DNA of 49,422 nt from Thermoleophilia bacterium (GTDB lineage: Bacteria > Actinomycetota > Thermoleophilia > Gaiellales > SKUG01): NCBI GenBank assembly GCA_025964555.1, contig JAOPYQ010000043.1, positions 1 to 49,422 of the forward strand, written 5' to 3'. The notes under the pieces were generated by a model. The model worked only from the letters and a program-made list of their open reading frames with translations. It had not been told where the DNA came from and ran no database searches. Positions 1-9,074 of the stretch are shown in pieces (within the stretch, counting starts at the first letter, position 1; every line of letters starts with the position of its first letter). The position numbers were made by a program, and so were the translations under genes.

Positions 1-151
1 GTTCGACTTGATCGATGAGCCGGGTGACAACGGAGTAGCTGACCGCGATGCGCGATCCCTCCGGCTGCCACACGACTGGCGGATTCGACCGAGTGGGAGA
101 GGACCAAACGCGGGAAGCTGGCCAAGGCGTGATCGTGTACATGGCTTCCAT
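1..151 (-). CDS. N-terminal part of an unknown protein, runs off the left edge
   Basis: An open frame on the minus strand begins at ATG 151 (a second in-frame ATG is at 142) and stays open to the window edge, about 50 codons. It follows the HNH gene stop at 187 by 35 nt and reads the same way, so the two may be co-transcribed. AAGGAA lies just before the first ATG and would suit the second ATG slightly better. The residues visible begin MEAMYTITPWP and include VVWQPEG. I do not recognise a family. The coding call rests on the open frame, position and ribosome site only. Confidence 0.4.
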   Translation of the reverse strand, partial: MEAMYTITPWPASRVWSSPTRSNPPVVWQPEGSRIAVSYSVVTRLIDQVE

Positions 152-186
152 CTTTCCTTGGGCAGTAGACGCAGAGAATATGGCCA

Positions 187-1155
187 TCAGCTCGGGGCGC
201 GAGGCGCGCTCCGGTCGATGTACGGCGAGACATAGTTCGGGTCCCTCGCGGCGATCAGCTCGTCGAGCTCACGCGAGTTGAACTTCGATCGACGCGGCGG
301 CCGCAAAGCGTTGCGCCCGATGGAGGTCGGCTTGGCACTCGCATGCCGCGGATCACGAGGCGGATTTGCGCCCTTCCGCGTGTTGCACTCGTGACACAGC
401 GGCCGGAGATTCCACGCATGGTCAGGGCCGCCCAGGGCACGAGCCAGGATGTGGTCGAGCTCAGGAGCGCGCCGGTTGCTGCACCGCTCGTGCTCGTACC
501 ATCGCCCGCGAGCTTGGCAGCGGCGACCGTAGTGCGCGAAGACGTGGTGCCTCACTGCTTTCGATACGTCGACACGTCGATCGTCGAAGGCATGGCCAGC
601 TAGGCATCGGTCCTTCCAGAACGAGGCGACCGTCGACCGCGCTGCGTCGCACGAAATAGCGGAGACCGCCCTCATCGTCGGCACGTACCAAGTGATGCGC
701 CGAACCACTTCCTCGTCCCCGTCGATCTCGAGAATGTGGTGGAGGACGCGCACGACGACCCCGTCGCGGAGGAGACGACGAAGCGCCCGCTCCGCCCGAC
801 CGTTGGCCTCCAATTCAGCTCCGAAGTAGCGGTACAGGCTCAGCTCGTAGTGGTTGGGGCGACCTCCGCGACGAGTGTGACGCGAGGTGTCGTCGACCGC
901 CAATCCAACCAGGCAGCTGACGATGCGCTCGAGTACGGCTGCGTCGTCGGGCCCGAGCTCAACAGCTTCAGCCCGCAGCCAGGCTCGCTTAATCGGTCGC
1001 AACGTCACCGTGCGAATCGACTCGGCAAGCGTGAACGGCGATCCCTCGATTTTTTGGAGGGGGATCGTTGGCATCAGTCGCCGCGGGCGGGGACAGCTGC
1101 GCGGGGGAACGATGGTCTCCAGGTCGTGAGCGTCCTGATGCTGGTGGTCGATCAT
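187..1155 (-). CDS. HNH endonuclease-domain protein
   Basis: This 322-aa protein carries a C-terminal HNH nuclease fold. The zinc-binding and catalytic pattern is visible as a CQARGRWYEHERC segment, then LDHILARALGG, the NLRPLC segment and CHECNTRKG. That is the usual H-N-H order with a CxxC-type zinc site. The first 200 residues are not assigned. Such proteins cut double-stranded DNA in phage, homing or defence settings, but the substrate here is unknown. The start at 1155 is supported by GGAGGAAG seven bases upstream. It is divergent from the XRE gene at 1225, and the short gap between them holds ACGT repeats, so the two may share an operator. Confidence 0.8.
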   Translation of the reverse strand: MIDHQHQDAHDLETIVPPRSCPRPRRLMPTIPLQKIEGSPFTLAESIRTVTLRPIKRAWLRAEAVELGPDDAAVLERIVSCLVGLAVDDTSRHTRRGGRPNHYELSLYRYFGAELEANGRAERALRRLLRDGVVVRVLHHILEIDGDEEVVRRITWYVPTMRAVSAISCDAARSTVASFWKDRCLAGHAFDDRRVDVSKAVRHHVFAHYGRRCQARGRWYEHERCSNRRAPELDHILARALGGPDHAWNLRPLCHECNTRKGANPPRDPRHASAKPTSIGRNALRPPRRSKFNSRELDELIAARDPNYVSPYIDRSAPRAPS

Positions 1156-1185
1156 GGCTCTTCCTCCGTAGGTCGAGTTCGCCTT

Positions 1186-1205
1186 TGACGTTATTTGTGA
1201 CGTCA
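1186..1205. promoter_or_regulatory. ACGT-type inverted repeat between divergent HNH and XRE genes
   Basis: TGACGT at 1186-1191 and ACGTCA at 1200-1205 form a 6-bp inverted repeat with an 8-nt spacer. A third ACGT lies at 1207-1210. The repeat sits midway between the HNH start (1155) and the XRE start (1225). Its position suits autoregulation by the XRE protein, which is inference. Confidence 0.4.
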
Positions 1206-1224
1206 GACGTTGTGAGCATGGGGC

Positions 1225-1446
1225 ATGCGGTCTTCGCTGCTCATGGACTTCGGGGTGCGCGTGCGCGAAGCGCGCGAAGGTCGAGGGTGGACGCAGCGGG
1301 ACCTGGGCGCGGCTGCTTCGCTGACGCAGAAGCAGATTTTCGATATCGAGAATGGCCTGCGGGACGTGCGCCTCTCAACGCTCGTGCGAGTGCTTGACGC
1401 ACTCGAGCTGGGCGCTAGTGAACTCGTGGACGACCTTCGACACTAG
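1225..1446 (+). CDS. Small XRE-family (Cro/CI-type) transcriptional regulator
   Basis: This 73-aa protein is essentially one helix-turn-helix domain. It has the order typical of XRE: VREAREGRGWTQRDLGAAA, then TQKQIFDIENGLRDVRLSTL, then a hydrophobic last helix. It probably acts as a DNA-binding repressor controlling its own operon or the divergent HNH gene. ATG 1225 has no good ribosome site. ATG 1243 (MDFGVRVREARE) is an alternative start that keeps the whole domain. It is followed after 76 nt by a second, different XRE gene on the same strand. Confidence 0.8.
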   Translation: MRSSLLMDFGVRVREAREGRGWTQRDLGAAASLTQKQIFDIENGLRDVRLSTLVRVLDALELGASELVDDLRH

Positions 1447-1459
1447 GCAGCCGCGTCGG

Positions 1460-1496
1460 GAATCGATCGCCCAGGACGCAATCGGGCGATCGATTC
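1460..1496. repeat. 13-bp perfect inverted repeat between two XRE genes
   Basis: GAATCGATCGCCC at 1460-1472 is matched exactly in inverted form at 1484-1496, with an 11-nt spacer. It lies after the first XRE stop and 26 nt before the second XRE start. There is no T-tract, so an operator or a translational attenuator is more likely than an intrinsic terminator. Confidence 0.6.
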
Positions 1497-1522
1497 GCGA
1501 GCGGGCAGATAAGCTGCGCGCG

Positions 1523-1759
1523 ATGCCACCGTTCAACGAATCCCAATTCCGTCTTGATGTCGGAGCTCGAATCCGCGATCAGCGCAAAGCAGCTCAGCTC
1601 ACCCTGACTGCCGCCAGCTCTGAATCCGGCATTGAACGCGAACGGATCGGACGGATCGAGAGCGGCGACGTTGAGATTCGGATGACCGAGTTCCTCCGCC
1701 TCGCCAATGCATTTCGCGTTCGGCCCGAGTCGCTGGTGCCCTCGATCTACTCCGTCTAG
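1523..1759 (+). CDS. Second small XRE-family regulator
   Basis: This is a 78-aa helix-turn-helix protein. The core reads VGARIRDQRKAAQLTLTAAS, then a GIERERIGRIESGDVEIRM segment, then LRLANAFRVRPESLV, which is the standard XRE pattern. It is not a copy of the preceding XRE protein. Pairs of short XRE genes beside a relaxase often control transfer genes; that role is inferred. The stop codon overlaps the stop of the convergent relaxase gene, sharing the CTAG at 1756-1759. The start at ATG 1523 was chosen because it gives a domain-length protein; the same frame is open further upstream. Confidence 0.75.
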   Translation: MPPFNESQFRLDVGARIRDQRKAAQLTLTAASSESGIERERIGRIESGDVEIRMTEFLRLANAFRVRPESLVPSIYSV

Positions 1760-4700
1760 CGCCCCAGGTCTCGGCTTCGATCAACGCGTCGCGCCTCGCG
1801 ACCGCGGGCATATTTTGCGAGATCGTGGGTGAAGCGCAGGGCCTCATCGTTGGTGCGAAGCGCTCGCTGCACCTCGGCGCACGTACGCTTGAGGTCTCGG
1901 AACTTGCCGTTGACATGGAATGGCTGGTCCTCCGTCATATCCATCGACCGCGCGCTCAAGGGAGCGATGGCTGCGTGGAAGTGAGCCATCGCCTTGGCGC
2001 CTTCGTCCCAGACTTCTCGGCTCGCTCGGTCCTCTGGTCGACGGCCAATGGCGTGCACGACAAACGCTGGCGGATGTTCGACGGCAGCGCGTTCGATCCT
2101 GGTTATGGACCGCGAGTGGTCACCGCTCGGTTGTCGCGAGACCTTCAGCTGGTATTGGCGGACGGCTCGCTCGAACGGATCGGCGACGATCGGCGCGGCA
2201 ATCTCCCTGGCTTCGACGGCGAACGTAAGCGTCGCCGATGGAGCGGCCGAACGATTCATGCGGTCGGCGAGTCGCTCCAGCCTTTGGACGTCGTCTCCGT
2301 CGACGCCAAGCGCCTCCCGACTCACGTACATCTTGTGGCTCTCACGGTGCCGAGACGCGCCAACATAGGCGGCCTCCCTGCTCGTGGCCCAGCTTCCCGA
2401 TAGCTCGTATGTCCGAGTGATCGATTCACCTTGCGCTGGCATGACATGGCTCGCGTATTCCAAGCGGAGTGCTGATTCGCCCATTCGGTCGAGATGGACA
2501 TCGACGATCCGTGCGGCTCGATTCGGTTCGTGCACTCGCACACGGACCCTTCGATGGGCGGCGTCGACGCCGACCACCATGCCGGGCGTACCATTGAGAA
2601 CCACGCGATCGCCGTCAGGTCGATAGCTACTGCCGCGGAAGGCGACCGGCTCCCCAGGATGGAGCAAGTACGGCCTGTCCGGCGCTTGAACGCCCACGCC
2701 CGCTATCTCGCCGGACTTGAGCCGTCGATGCTGGGCTAGTTCGTTCGCTCGATCTACGTCCTCGTTGGATGTGGGGATGATCATCTGAGAATCTTTGATT
2801 GGCCGCCCCTTCCGCTCTCGGTCCCAGTCATCGACCATCCGAACCACCGCCTCGTCGGTCGTATCCGAAATGTGAAGCGCATCGTTCTGTTGCAGCAGTT
2901 CGATCGCTCGCGCCGCATTGCCCTGGCGCACTTCCGCCTGCATCTCAAGCAGCCACGCGACATCCGTGCGACGCACCTCTGTGAGTTCGGCTGTCGGCAC
3001 CCGATCGAGGAGCTGTTCGAACATGCCGCCGGGACCGATCGGCGAAAGCTGCGCCGGATCACCGACCAGCACGAGACGGGCGCCGGCTTCCTCAGCTGTT
3101 CGAGAGAGTTTGGCGTAGCGCGGCGTGTCAACCATTCCAGCCTCGTCGACGATGATCACATCTCCGGGCCGCAGCTCGCGACGCTCGCGGAGATCCTGTC
3201 CGACGCCCTCCGTCACCACGAACGCGCCGTTGACGAGTCCGTCGATCGAGGCGCCGCTCGCGTTCGCTTCTGACGCCGCCTTCTGAGCGCGCTTGCCCAT
3301 GGTCGATACGACGATGACGCCGTGTCCCGCTTCGCGAGCTGCCTGACTGATCGCTGCGAGTGACAAGCCCTTGCCCGTGCCCGCGTAACCCTTAATGGCG
3401 CACACGGCTACGTTCGATGCCCCAAGCTGAATCGACCTGAACTGCTCTCCGCTGAAATCGATCCCTTCCTGCTGCTGGACGCGATCGACTGCGCCGTTGG
3501 TCACGTGGCTCGCAATCGCGGGAGTTGCGATCTGTCGATCACAGGAAGCGAGTATCTGCTCCTCCGCTGCCCGCAGGCGGCTCGTTGTGACCATTCCGTT
3601 CTCGAGCGACAGAATGAGGCCCTGCTGCTGCATCGAGCGCACCAGAAGGGTCGCCTCGGTCGGGCTCAACTTCCCGGCTGAACATTCGAGTGCGATGCTT
3701 CGCACCTCGCGATCGCGGACCATCGAACCCGCTTCCTCCATCGCGTCGAGGATGCGGGCCGTGACATCGGCGTACCTCATCTGCAGTGTCTCGTCGCGAT
3801 GGATATTGCGAGCGCTCATCATGTAAGCGACCGACACCCTGTCGAGCTCGTCCTTCGCCAGCTCGCGCCTCCACTGGCGTCTCAGATCGAGCTCTCCCTC
3901 GACACCTTTCGATGACCGTGTCTGGCGAGCGAAGGCAGCGGCCTGGATCGCAGATGGTCGCTCGCCGTGCTCTCGAATCCATTTCGATTCATGGTCACGC
4001 ACCTCGCGGGACCGACTGCAGTAGCGCTCGATGACCTCGGCGGAGATGTCCGCCAGTTCGAAGTACCGCGCCTGCTTTCCCGTCTGCGACTCGATATCTA
4101 ACCCCAACCCTCTCAAGCGACGTGCCAGGTCACATCGAAAATACGCGCCCCCCTCTCGACCGTGCCGCATCCACGCCGCCTGGTCAGGCGTCACGAGCTT
4201 GCCGTCTGCGCGCTTCACGCCGACGACCAAGGTGTGGACGTGAAGCTGCGGATCTGGTCGTGCGCCATCCACTCCGCGGGCCGAGTGATGCAGAAACGAC
4301 GCGCCTACAACCCCTCTCGCTGGCTCGTACTCGAGGCGCCCCTGCCGCTTCACCTTCACGCAGCTCATCGTTCGGGCCATGTACTCCATGGCTGCCTGCG
4401 AGCTCTCCATGACCGCAAGTTCGATCTTCGCTCGATCTGCGTCGCCTGCAGCGGCCCATCCCAAGCTCACGGATTTGGGCGCCGAGAACGTGAAGTCGTG
4501 GCTATTGCAGACAGGGCGGCGATGGTCACTGATCCGCACCAAGCCCTCTTGCTCGCACGGCTCTGCCAGGGCACGAATATCTCGATCCTTGCCGCGCAGG
4601 GAGCCGTCCAATCGAGCACCGGGATGAGTCTGCCGGACTCCGTCCTCCAGGCGACCGAACACCGCCTTCTCGGCTACCGCTCGCTGCTGCGGATCTAGCC

Positions 4701-5148
4701 GATCCCACCCTCCGAGTTCCTGCACCCGCGTCGCGATGGCCACGCGGAGAGAATCAGGATCGAGTGCGTAACCAGGGACCCGCACCACCACCGACCGGTA
4801 CCTTGCCGAACGGGGATCGACGTGATCGCCCGGCGACATTTCACGCCACTTGCCTCCTCGCTCGTCCAACACATGCAGAGCGCTAGCCGTTGCATGCTCG
4901 CCTCGCATCAGTCGTGCCAACTTGTCGGCATCGATCTCGCCGCTCATGCCCCACTGGGCCCGGTCGCCTTCGAGACCGATCCACATGGCGCCGCCACCCT
5001 GGAGCGACCCGTCCACATCCGCGAGGTAGTAGTCGCCGTGATCAGGGGACGTTCGCGAATGATCTTGGCCAGGCTTGAGCTCGGCACCGGCGAGATATCG
5101 GCCGTACTCGACCGCGTCCAGACTCGATATCTTCTTGATGGTGAGCAC
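1756..5148 (-). CDS. MobF-family (TrwC/TraA-like) relaxase-helicase
   Basis: This large conjugative relaxase nicks oriT and unwinds the strand to be transferred. The N-terminal half has the TrwC signature. Counting from an upstream TTG at 5184, it shows FTFSAPKSVS near residue 236 and the metal histidines of FLHH plus DPQLHVH near 300-317. Tyrosines lie close to the N terminus (DAVEYGRY). The C-terminal half is an SF1 helicase with Walker A at 598-605, VIIVDEAGM and LVLVGDPAQL. Oddly, Walker A reads GYAGTGKG, so the usual Ser/Thr after the lysine is Gly. I prefer the GTG at 5148 (VLTIKKISS) because relaxases of this type start there. TTG 5184 is the alternative, and neither has a clear ribosome site. 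No type IV secretion genes are visible, so the element may only be mobilisable. Confidence 0.88.
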   Translation of the reverse strand: MLTIKKISSLDAVEYGRYLAGAELKPGQDHSRTSPDHGDYYLADVDGSLQGGGAMWIGLEGDRAQWGMSGEIDADKLARLMRGEHATASALHVLDERGGKWREMSPGDHVDPRSARYRSVVVRVPGYALDPDSLRVAIATRVQELGGWDRLDPQQRAVAEKAVFGRLEDGVRQTHPGARLDGSLRGKDRDIRALAEPCEQEGLVRISDHRRPVCNSHDFTFSAPKSVSLGWAAAGDADRAKIELAVMESSQAAMEYMARTMSCVKVKRQGRLEYEPARGVVGASFLHHSARGVDGARPDPQLHVHTLVVGVKRADGKLVTPDQAAWMRHGREGGAYFRCDLARRLRGLGLDIESQTGKQARYFELADISAEVIERYCSRSREVRDHESKWIREHGERPSAIQAAAFARQTRSSKGVEGELDLRRQWRRELAKDELDRVSVAYMMSARNIHRDETLQMRYADVTARILDAMEEAGSMVRDREVRSIALECSAGKLSPTEATLLVRSMQQQGLILSLENGMVTTSRLRAAEEQILASCDRQIATPAIASHVTNGAVDRVQQQEGIDFSGEQFRSIQLGASNVAVCAIKGYAGTGKGLSLAAISQAAREAGHGVIVVSTMGKRAQKAASEANASGASIDGLVNGAFVVTEGVGQDLRERRELRPGDVIIVDEAGMVDTPRYAKLSRTAEEAGARLVLVGDPAQLSPIGPGGMFEQLLDRVPTAELTEVRRTDVAWLLEMQAEVRQGNAARAIELLQQNDALHISDTTDEAVVRMVDDWDRERKGRPIKDSQMIIPTSNEDVDRANELAQHRRLKSGEIAGVGVQAPDRPYLLHPGEPVAFRGSSYRPDGDRVVLNGTPGMVVGVDAAHRRVRVRVHEPNRAARIVDVHLDRMGESALRLEYASHVMPAQGESITRTYELSGSWATSREAAYVGASRHRESHKMYVSREALGVDGDDVQRLERLADRMNRSAAPSATLTFAVEAREIAAPIVADPFERAVRQYQLKVSRQPSGDHSRSITRIERAAVEHPPAFVVHAIGRRPEDRASREVWDEGAKAMAHFHAAIAPLSARSMDMTEDQPFHVNGKFRDLKRTCAEVQRALRTNDEALRFTHDLAKYARGREARRVDRSRDLGR

Positions 5149-5193
5149 TGAGCCACATGGTGCCGCATCCACCGGACCGGTCAAGGTGTGTTT

Positions 5194-5266
5194 AGTCTAT
5201 GTGGTCAATTTTCGCGTTCGAGACTGACATGTCCGTGATTAGGAAGCGCGAACATTGACCAAGACT
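5194..5266. other. Candidate oriT: long imperfect inverted repeat upstream of the relaxase
   Basis: TGGTCAATTTTCGCG (5202-5216) and CGCGAACATTGACCA (5247-5261) form 15-bp arms with one mismatch and a 30-nt spacer. They are extended by AGTCT (5194-5198) and AGACT (5262-5266) across a 3-nt bulge. The repeat lies in a 400-bp gene-free stretch (5149-5549) just before the relaxase start, where oriT of MobF elements is expected. The rest of the stretch holds shorter repeats, such as GATGAC/GTCATC near 5413-5431, but no gene that I can support. Confidence 0.5.
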
Positions 5267-5549
5267 GTCGCTGATGCAGAACCGGAAGCACGACGCGTTG
5301 ATTCCAGGCGATGCAACGACTGACACGGGGTGGGGAAAAGTACACAACGAAAATGTTGACGTGTAGTGAATTCCCCCCGAGGAGTCCTCGTGTGACCACG
5401 GATGTCACCGGATGACCCGTAATGTCATCTCTGTCCAGCGAGCACGCACAAGCGCGACAGGCCGCTGATTCTCCCCAGCGGACATTGGTGGACATGCGAG
5501 GACAGCGGTTGCGGCGAGGCGCGACGCCGCCCGAGCAGCGCCACCTTCG

Positions 5550-6629
5550 TCACGTCGACGGGCGCCAGACAGGAGGCGACGACTCACCCGTCTTCCCACA
5601 GATGATTCCCACGCTCTGGCGCGCACGCGTGACCCCAACATAGAACTTGCTGGCCGTGATTCCCGCAAGCGGTGCGCCTTGGAGTACCAGGTCTTCGAAG
5701 CCTGACGTTGGGGCGATCAGGACGCGATCGAACTCGAGTCCCTTGACCTCTCCAAAGTTCGAGTAGTCGAGATCGAACCGCTTGCCGGAGCTTGCGCTGA
5801 ATCTGAGGGCGATTGGTGAATAGGCAGCGCAGTAGGCTGCCAGATGGTCCGGATCCACAAGAAATACGCCGTCGTGGTCCGTCTCACGTTCATTGAGCGA
5901 CACGGTCGCCGGATAGCCCGCCGCCGGGTCGAAGATCGCATCCGCGAACTCGGCAATGGCCGGGTGGCAACGCCACGTCGCGTTGTCCTCGACAATCGTA
6001 ATACGCTCCGCGTCAGCTTGGGCTCGGAACCAATCGATGACTCCGCTATACAGGTATTGCTTGTTCTTTTGGTCCTGTGGATTCGTGGCGAGGATCGCCT
6101 GGCGCGTATCGCCAACCATGAGGATGTCGATGTCCGCATCGAGGAGAAGACGAAGAATCTCAAGGTCCCATCCATTGAGGTCCTGGACCTCGTCGATCAC
6201 GATCAGATCGAAGCTCCGTCGCAACCACTCGATTGGTGCAGCATCGGACGCGCGGTTGACCTCATGCGCGAGCTTGCTCAGCGATCTCTTATAGATCGAT
6301 CCGTTCGCGTCGAAGTACCTCGCGTCCTCCGTCGCGAAGCGACTCGGCTCGCCCACGAAGTTGAAGCCCAGGACTCGACGTCCGTCGAATCGAAACGGCA
6401 CATAGGGCCGTGTCCAACAAGAGATCAGGAACTGGAACCAGCCCATCACCGTGACGTGCGACATGTCTCGGCCGTGGCCCGACAGCCGGATGCGTATCTC
6501 GTCTTGATTCGCAGTGGTGTACGTGAGCGCGAGCACGCGGGCCCCCGCGTCGGCTGCTGCGCACGCGTCGATGATTCGCCTCGTCTTACCGCCCCCGGCG
6601 ACAGCATGGATCAGTTGGTTATCCGGCAT
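5550..6629 (-). CDS. gajB: UvrD-like helicase, Gabija GajB-like
   Basis: This 359-aa SF1 helicase-like protein probably senses or processes DNA ends or nucleotides for the adjacent OLD nuclease. Walker A is at the very N terminus (AVAGGGKTR, residues 9-17). Motif II is VIDEVQDLNG near residue 145, motif III is MVGDTRQAIL, and the late motif is YVGVTRARQSVGI. It is shorter than the classic GajB of about 490 aa, so the 2A/2B insertions are reduced. The start overlaps the upstream OLD gene by 11 bp, which indicates coupled translation. The gene pair and order match Gabija systems. A generic UvrD/OLD pair that is not strictly Gabija is the alternative. Confidence 0.75.
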   Translation of the reverse strand: MPDNQLIHAVAGGGKTRRIIDACAAADAGARVLALTYTTANQDEIRIRLSGHGRDMSHVTVMGWFQFLISCWTRPYVPFRFDGRRVLGFNFVGEPSRFATEDARYFDANGSIYKRSLSKLAHEVNRASDAAPIEWLRRSFDLIVIDEVQDLNGWDLEILRLLLDADIDILMVGDTRQAILATNPQDQKNKQYLYSGVIDWFRAQADAERITIVEDNATWRCHPAIAEFADAIFDPAAGYPATVSLNERETDHDGVFLVDPDHLAAYCAAYSPIALRFSASSGKRFDLDYSNFGEVKGLEFDRVLIAPTSGFEDLVLQGAPLAGITASKFYVGVTRARQSVGIICGKTGESSPPVWRPST

Positions 6630-8232
6630 GGATGAACTCCGCTGCAGCCTTCATGTATGGCGGGGGCGCTACTGCAGTGTCGGAGGTTGCAATACGGATC
6701 GCTGCTTCTGTCTTGTTCTTCTCCATCCAAGCAGCGAGGTCATCCCCCTCAGGGCGCCTCAGCGCGAGACGAAGTCCGTCCCCGTCACCATTGGCCGAGG
6801 CGATCTGGGGCTCAAGTGTGTGCCCATCAGCCGGCAGACCGACGAACATGCAGCGCGTGCCTGGAGCCAACAGGTCGCCGGCGTCCGCTTCGAGGTCCTC
6901 GATCTGCTTGTTGTCGTTGTCTCGGATGACTGCCACCGTCTTGCCGGTCGCCTTCGCGAGCTGCAGGAAGCGCTTGTATGAGAGCCCGCGAGCGCTGATG
7001 ACGTCGACTCCATCTCGGATCGGCGGCCTTCCGAACAAGTCGTTGTACCACCTCTCGAACACGATCTCGTCCGAGGGACCCTCGACGATGACCGATCGGT
7101 CGGCGAGCACGACTCGAAGCGTGTCGTAACCCGGGAGCTTCTGGAAGTAGCGAACAGTGTCGGTCGGTATGTCATCCTCGAACCGGGAAATGGAACCGTC
7201 CGACACGAGCGTCAACGCATCCAGGCCGAGCCGGTTCAACACGAACGAGCTGTGGGTGGTTACGAGGAGTTGTTGCTGCTCGCCTGCGAGCGTGTCTATG
7301 CGTTCGAGAAGGCGCGCGAGGCTCGTGTGGGAAAGGTGATTCTCCGGCTCTTCGATCGTTACGATCTGGGCGATCTGCGACTCCCGATTCATCGCCAGTG
7401 CAATTTTGATCGACGCTTGCTGGCCCTGACCTGCAAGGTTGAATGGAATGTTGTCGACGTGGGGCGTGACCGAGTTCTCCCAGCTCGTCCTCGAGCTCTG
7501 ATCCATTGACAAGCCGACGGGCCGATCGTGGAGATCCACGTGATCGGCGGCGAGCTTGTCATTGACGTCCTTGAACACGCTTCCAGAGATGTCATGCTTT
7601 GCCCGTCGAAAATCAAGGCTGATTTTCGCTCGCTCCTCGCGATCGAGATGTTCGCTGAGGATTTGGCGCAAGTGGTAGTCGACGCCAGAACTGGAACGAA
7701 CGGTGCTCGAGTCGATCACCGAGAGACGCACGTTGCGCGGCCGGCGTGTCACAGCTTCGTCACGGAACGATCGCCACTCCACCTTGTAGTACTCAATCGG
7801 CATAATGTCGGCCGTCCCCGAGGCGAACCACTGCTCGATTTCCGTCAGGGCGTCAGGGTCTGGGATCACCCGGAATGTGACGCCAGCGCACGCACGAGTG
7901 GGGCGCTCGCTGTTGTGGGCGCCGACCAGGGAGAGGGTCTCAGCGTTGTCAGCTAGAAACACCTCGATCTCGATTCGCGGAAGTTCGGGTGCCCCATTCT
8001 CGGATCGTGCTGCGAGGTACTCCTGCACCAGCGCGGAGTTGAACCAATGCGGATTGAGCTCTTCTTGGGCAAAGCGCCCATTCACACGCCCCGTGAGAGC
8101 CAGTGTGACCGCTTCGATGAGCGTCGACTTTCCGCTCTCGTTTCCGCCCACAATGATGTTCATTCCGGCTCGTGGATTGAACGTTGTGTCGCGGTGGATG
8201 CGGTACCCGCGTATCCGGACCTTCTCGATCAT
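6619..8232 (-). CDS. gajA: OLD-family ATP-dependent endonuclease, Gabija GajA-like
   Basis: This 537-aa protein has an ABC-type ATPase followed by a TOPRIM nuclease. Walker A is VGGNESGKST (residues 28-37). The signature-like segment is LAGQGQQASIKIALA (about 266-280). Walker B is VTIEEPENHL (291-300), with a switch histidine in TTHSSF. The TOPRIM acidic residues are in VIVEGPSDE (E384) and AVIRDNDNK (D438, D440). In Gabija the protein cuts DNA when cellular nucleotides fall during phage infection. ATG 8232 has AGGAG eight bases upstream. A GTG at 8331 would add 33 unconserved-looking residues. It is followed directly by the helicase gene with overlap. Confidence 0.8.
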   Translation of the reverse strand: MIEKVRIRGYRIHRDTTFNPRAGMNIIVGGNESGKSTLIEAVTLALTGRVNGRFAQEELNPHWFNSALVQEYLAARSENGAPELPRIEIEVFLADNAETLSLVGAHNSERPTRACAGVTFRVIPDPDALTEIEQWFASGTADIMPIEYYKVEWRSFRDEAVTRRPRNVRLSVIDSSTVRSSSGVDYHLRQILSEHLDREERAKISLDFRRAKHDISGSVFKDVNDKLAADHVDLHDRPVGLSMDQSSRTSWENSVTPHVDNIPFNLAGQGQQASIKIALAMNRESQIAQIVTIEEPENHLSHTSLARLLERIDTLAGEQQQLLVTTHSSFVLNRLGLDALTLVSDGSISRFEDDIPTDTVRYFQKLPGYDTLRVVLADRSVIVEGPSDEIVFERWYNDLFGRPPIRDGVDVISARGLSYKRFLQLAKATGKTVAVIRDNDNKQIEDLEADAGDLLAPGTRCMFVGLPADGHTLEPQIASANGDGDGLRLALRRPEGDDLAAWMEKNKTEAAIRIATSDTAVAPPPYMKAAAEFIHAG

Positions 8233-8356
8233 GGGGATCTCCTGTGTGGGCGAGCGGCGACCCGGTATCCATCGGGCCTCGCATCTCGCATGAATTTGCT
8301 CGTAGTCTTCGCTGATCGATCCGTTGCGCACAAGCCGGAGGGGTCCAACGTATCTG

Positions 8357-9073
8357 CTACTGGGACGACCAGTCCTGTGCCTCCAAGGCGCGCTTCCGAT
8401 CCTGCCAATCCGGCATCAAGACGCCGAGTAGTCGAGTGAATTCCTCTCCGTGCGAGCGGTCAGCGAGGTGGCACAGCTCGTGCACGATGACGTAGTCGAT
8501 GCATCGCCGAGGAGCGCGGATCAGGTCGAGATTCAGGGTAATCCGGTTCGATGGCGAATGGCTTCCCCACCGTCGTCGCATTCGGCGAACGATCAGCGTA
8601 GGTCGCTGGAATCCGCGCATCTCGAAATCGTGAAACGCCGAATCGATCCGCCTCTCGAACTCCTCGCGAGCCCTAGACAAATACCACTGGTGGAGAGCCT
8701 GCTCGACACACGCTGGGTCCGACGGCCGAATGCACACGACGCGCAGCCGATCACCTTCGATGCGCACGCTTTGCCGCCCCTGGGCGAGCGTCAACCGGTA
8801 TTGCTTCCCTAGGTACCGATGGCACTCGCCGCGAACGTAGCTACGCGGAAGCGGTTCGATTCCGAATTCACGGAAGTGCTCGAGCTGCTTCCTGATCCAA
8901 CGCAATCTGTTCGTGACCCGAAGCTGGATCTCCTCCGGCGTCGTGGTAGTCGGCGCCCTCACCACAATGCTGGCGTCAGGGTGAACCTCAATGGTGAGCG
9001 TCCGACGTCGTTCGCTAACCACGACTTCGTACTCGATGGTCCGTGTCGGCGAGATCTCGAGAGACACTCGCAT
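8357..9073 (-). CDS. YgjP/WSS1-type M48-like metallopeptidase (DUF45)
   Basis: This 238-aa protein ends in the zinc-protease motif HELCH (residues 198-202) with a downstream histidine at 208 (SHGEEF). It also has the family segments RRRWGSHSPSNRITLNLDLI and APRRCIDYVIVHEL. Proteins of this family are often the last gene of type I restriction operons; their substrate is not settled. The start ATG 9073 lies one base after the hsdR stop (TGA-C-ATG), so it is translated with hsdR. A 124-nt gap separates it from the downstream gajA-like gene. Confidence 0.85.
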   Translation of the reverse strand: MRVSLEISPTRTIEYEVVVSERRRTLTIEVHPDASIVVRAPTTTTPEEIQLRVTNRLRWIRKQLEHFREFGIEPLPRSYVRGECHRYLGKQYRLTLAQGRQSVRIEGDRLRVVCIRPSDPACVEQALHQWYLSRAREEFERRIDSAFHDFEMRGFQRPTLIVRRMRRRWGSHSPSNRITLNLDLIRAPRRCIDYVIVHELCHLADRSHGEEFTRLLGVLMPDWQDRKRALEAQDWSSQ

Positions 9074-9074
9074 G

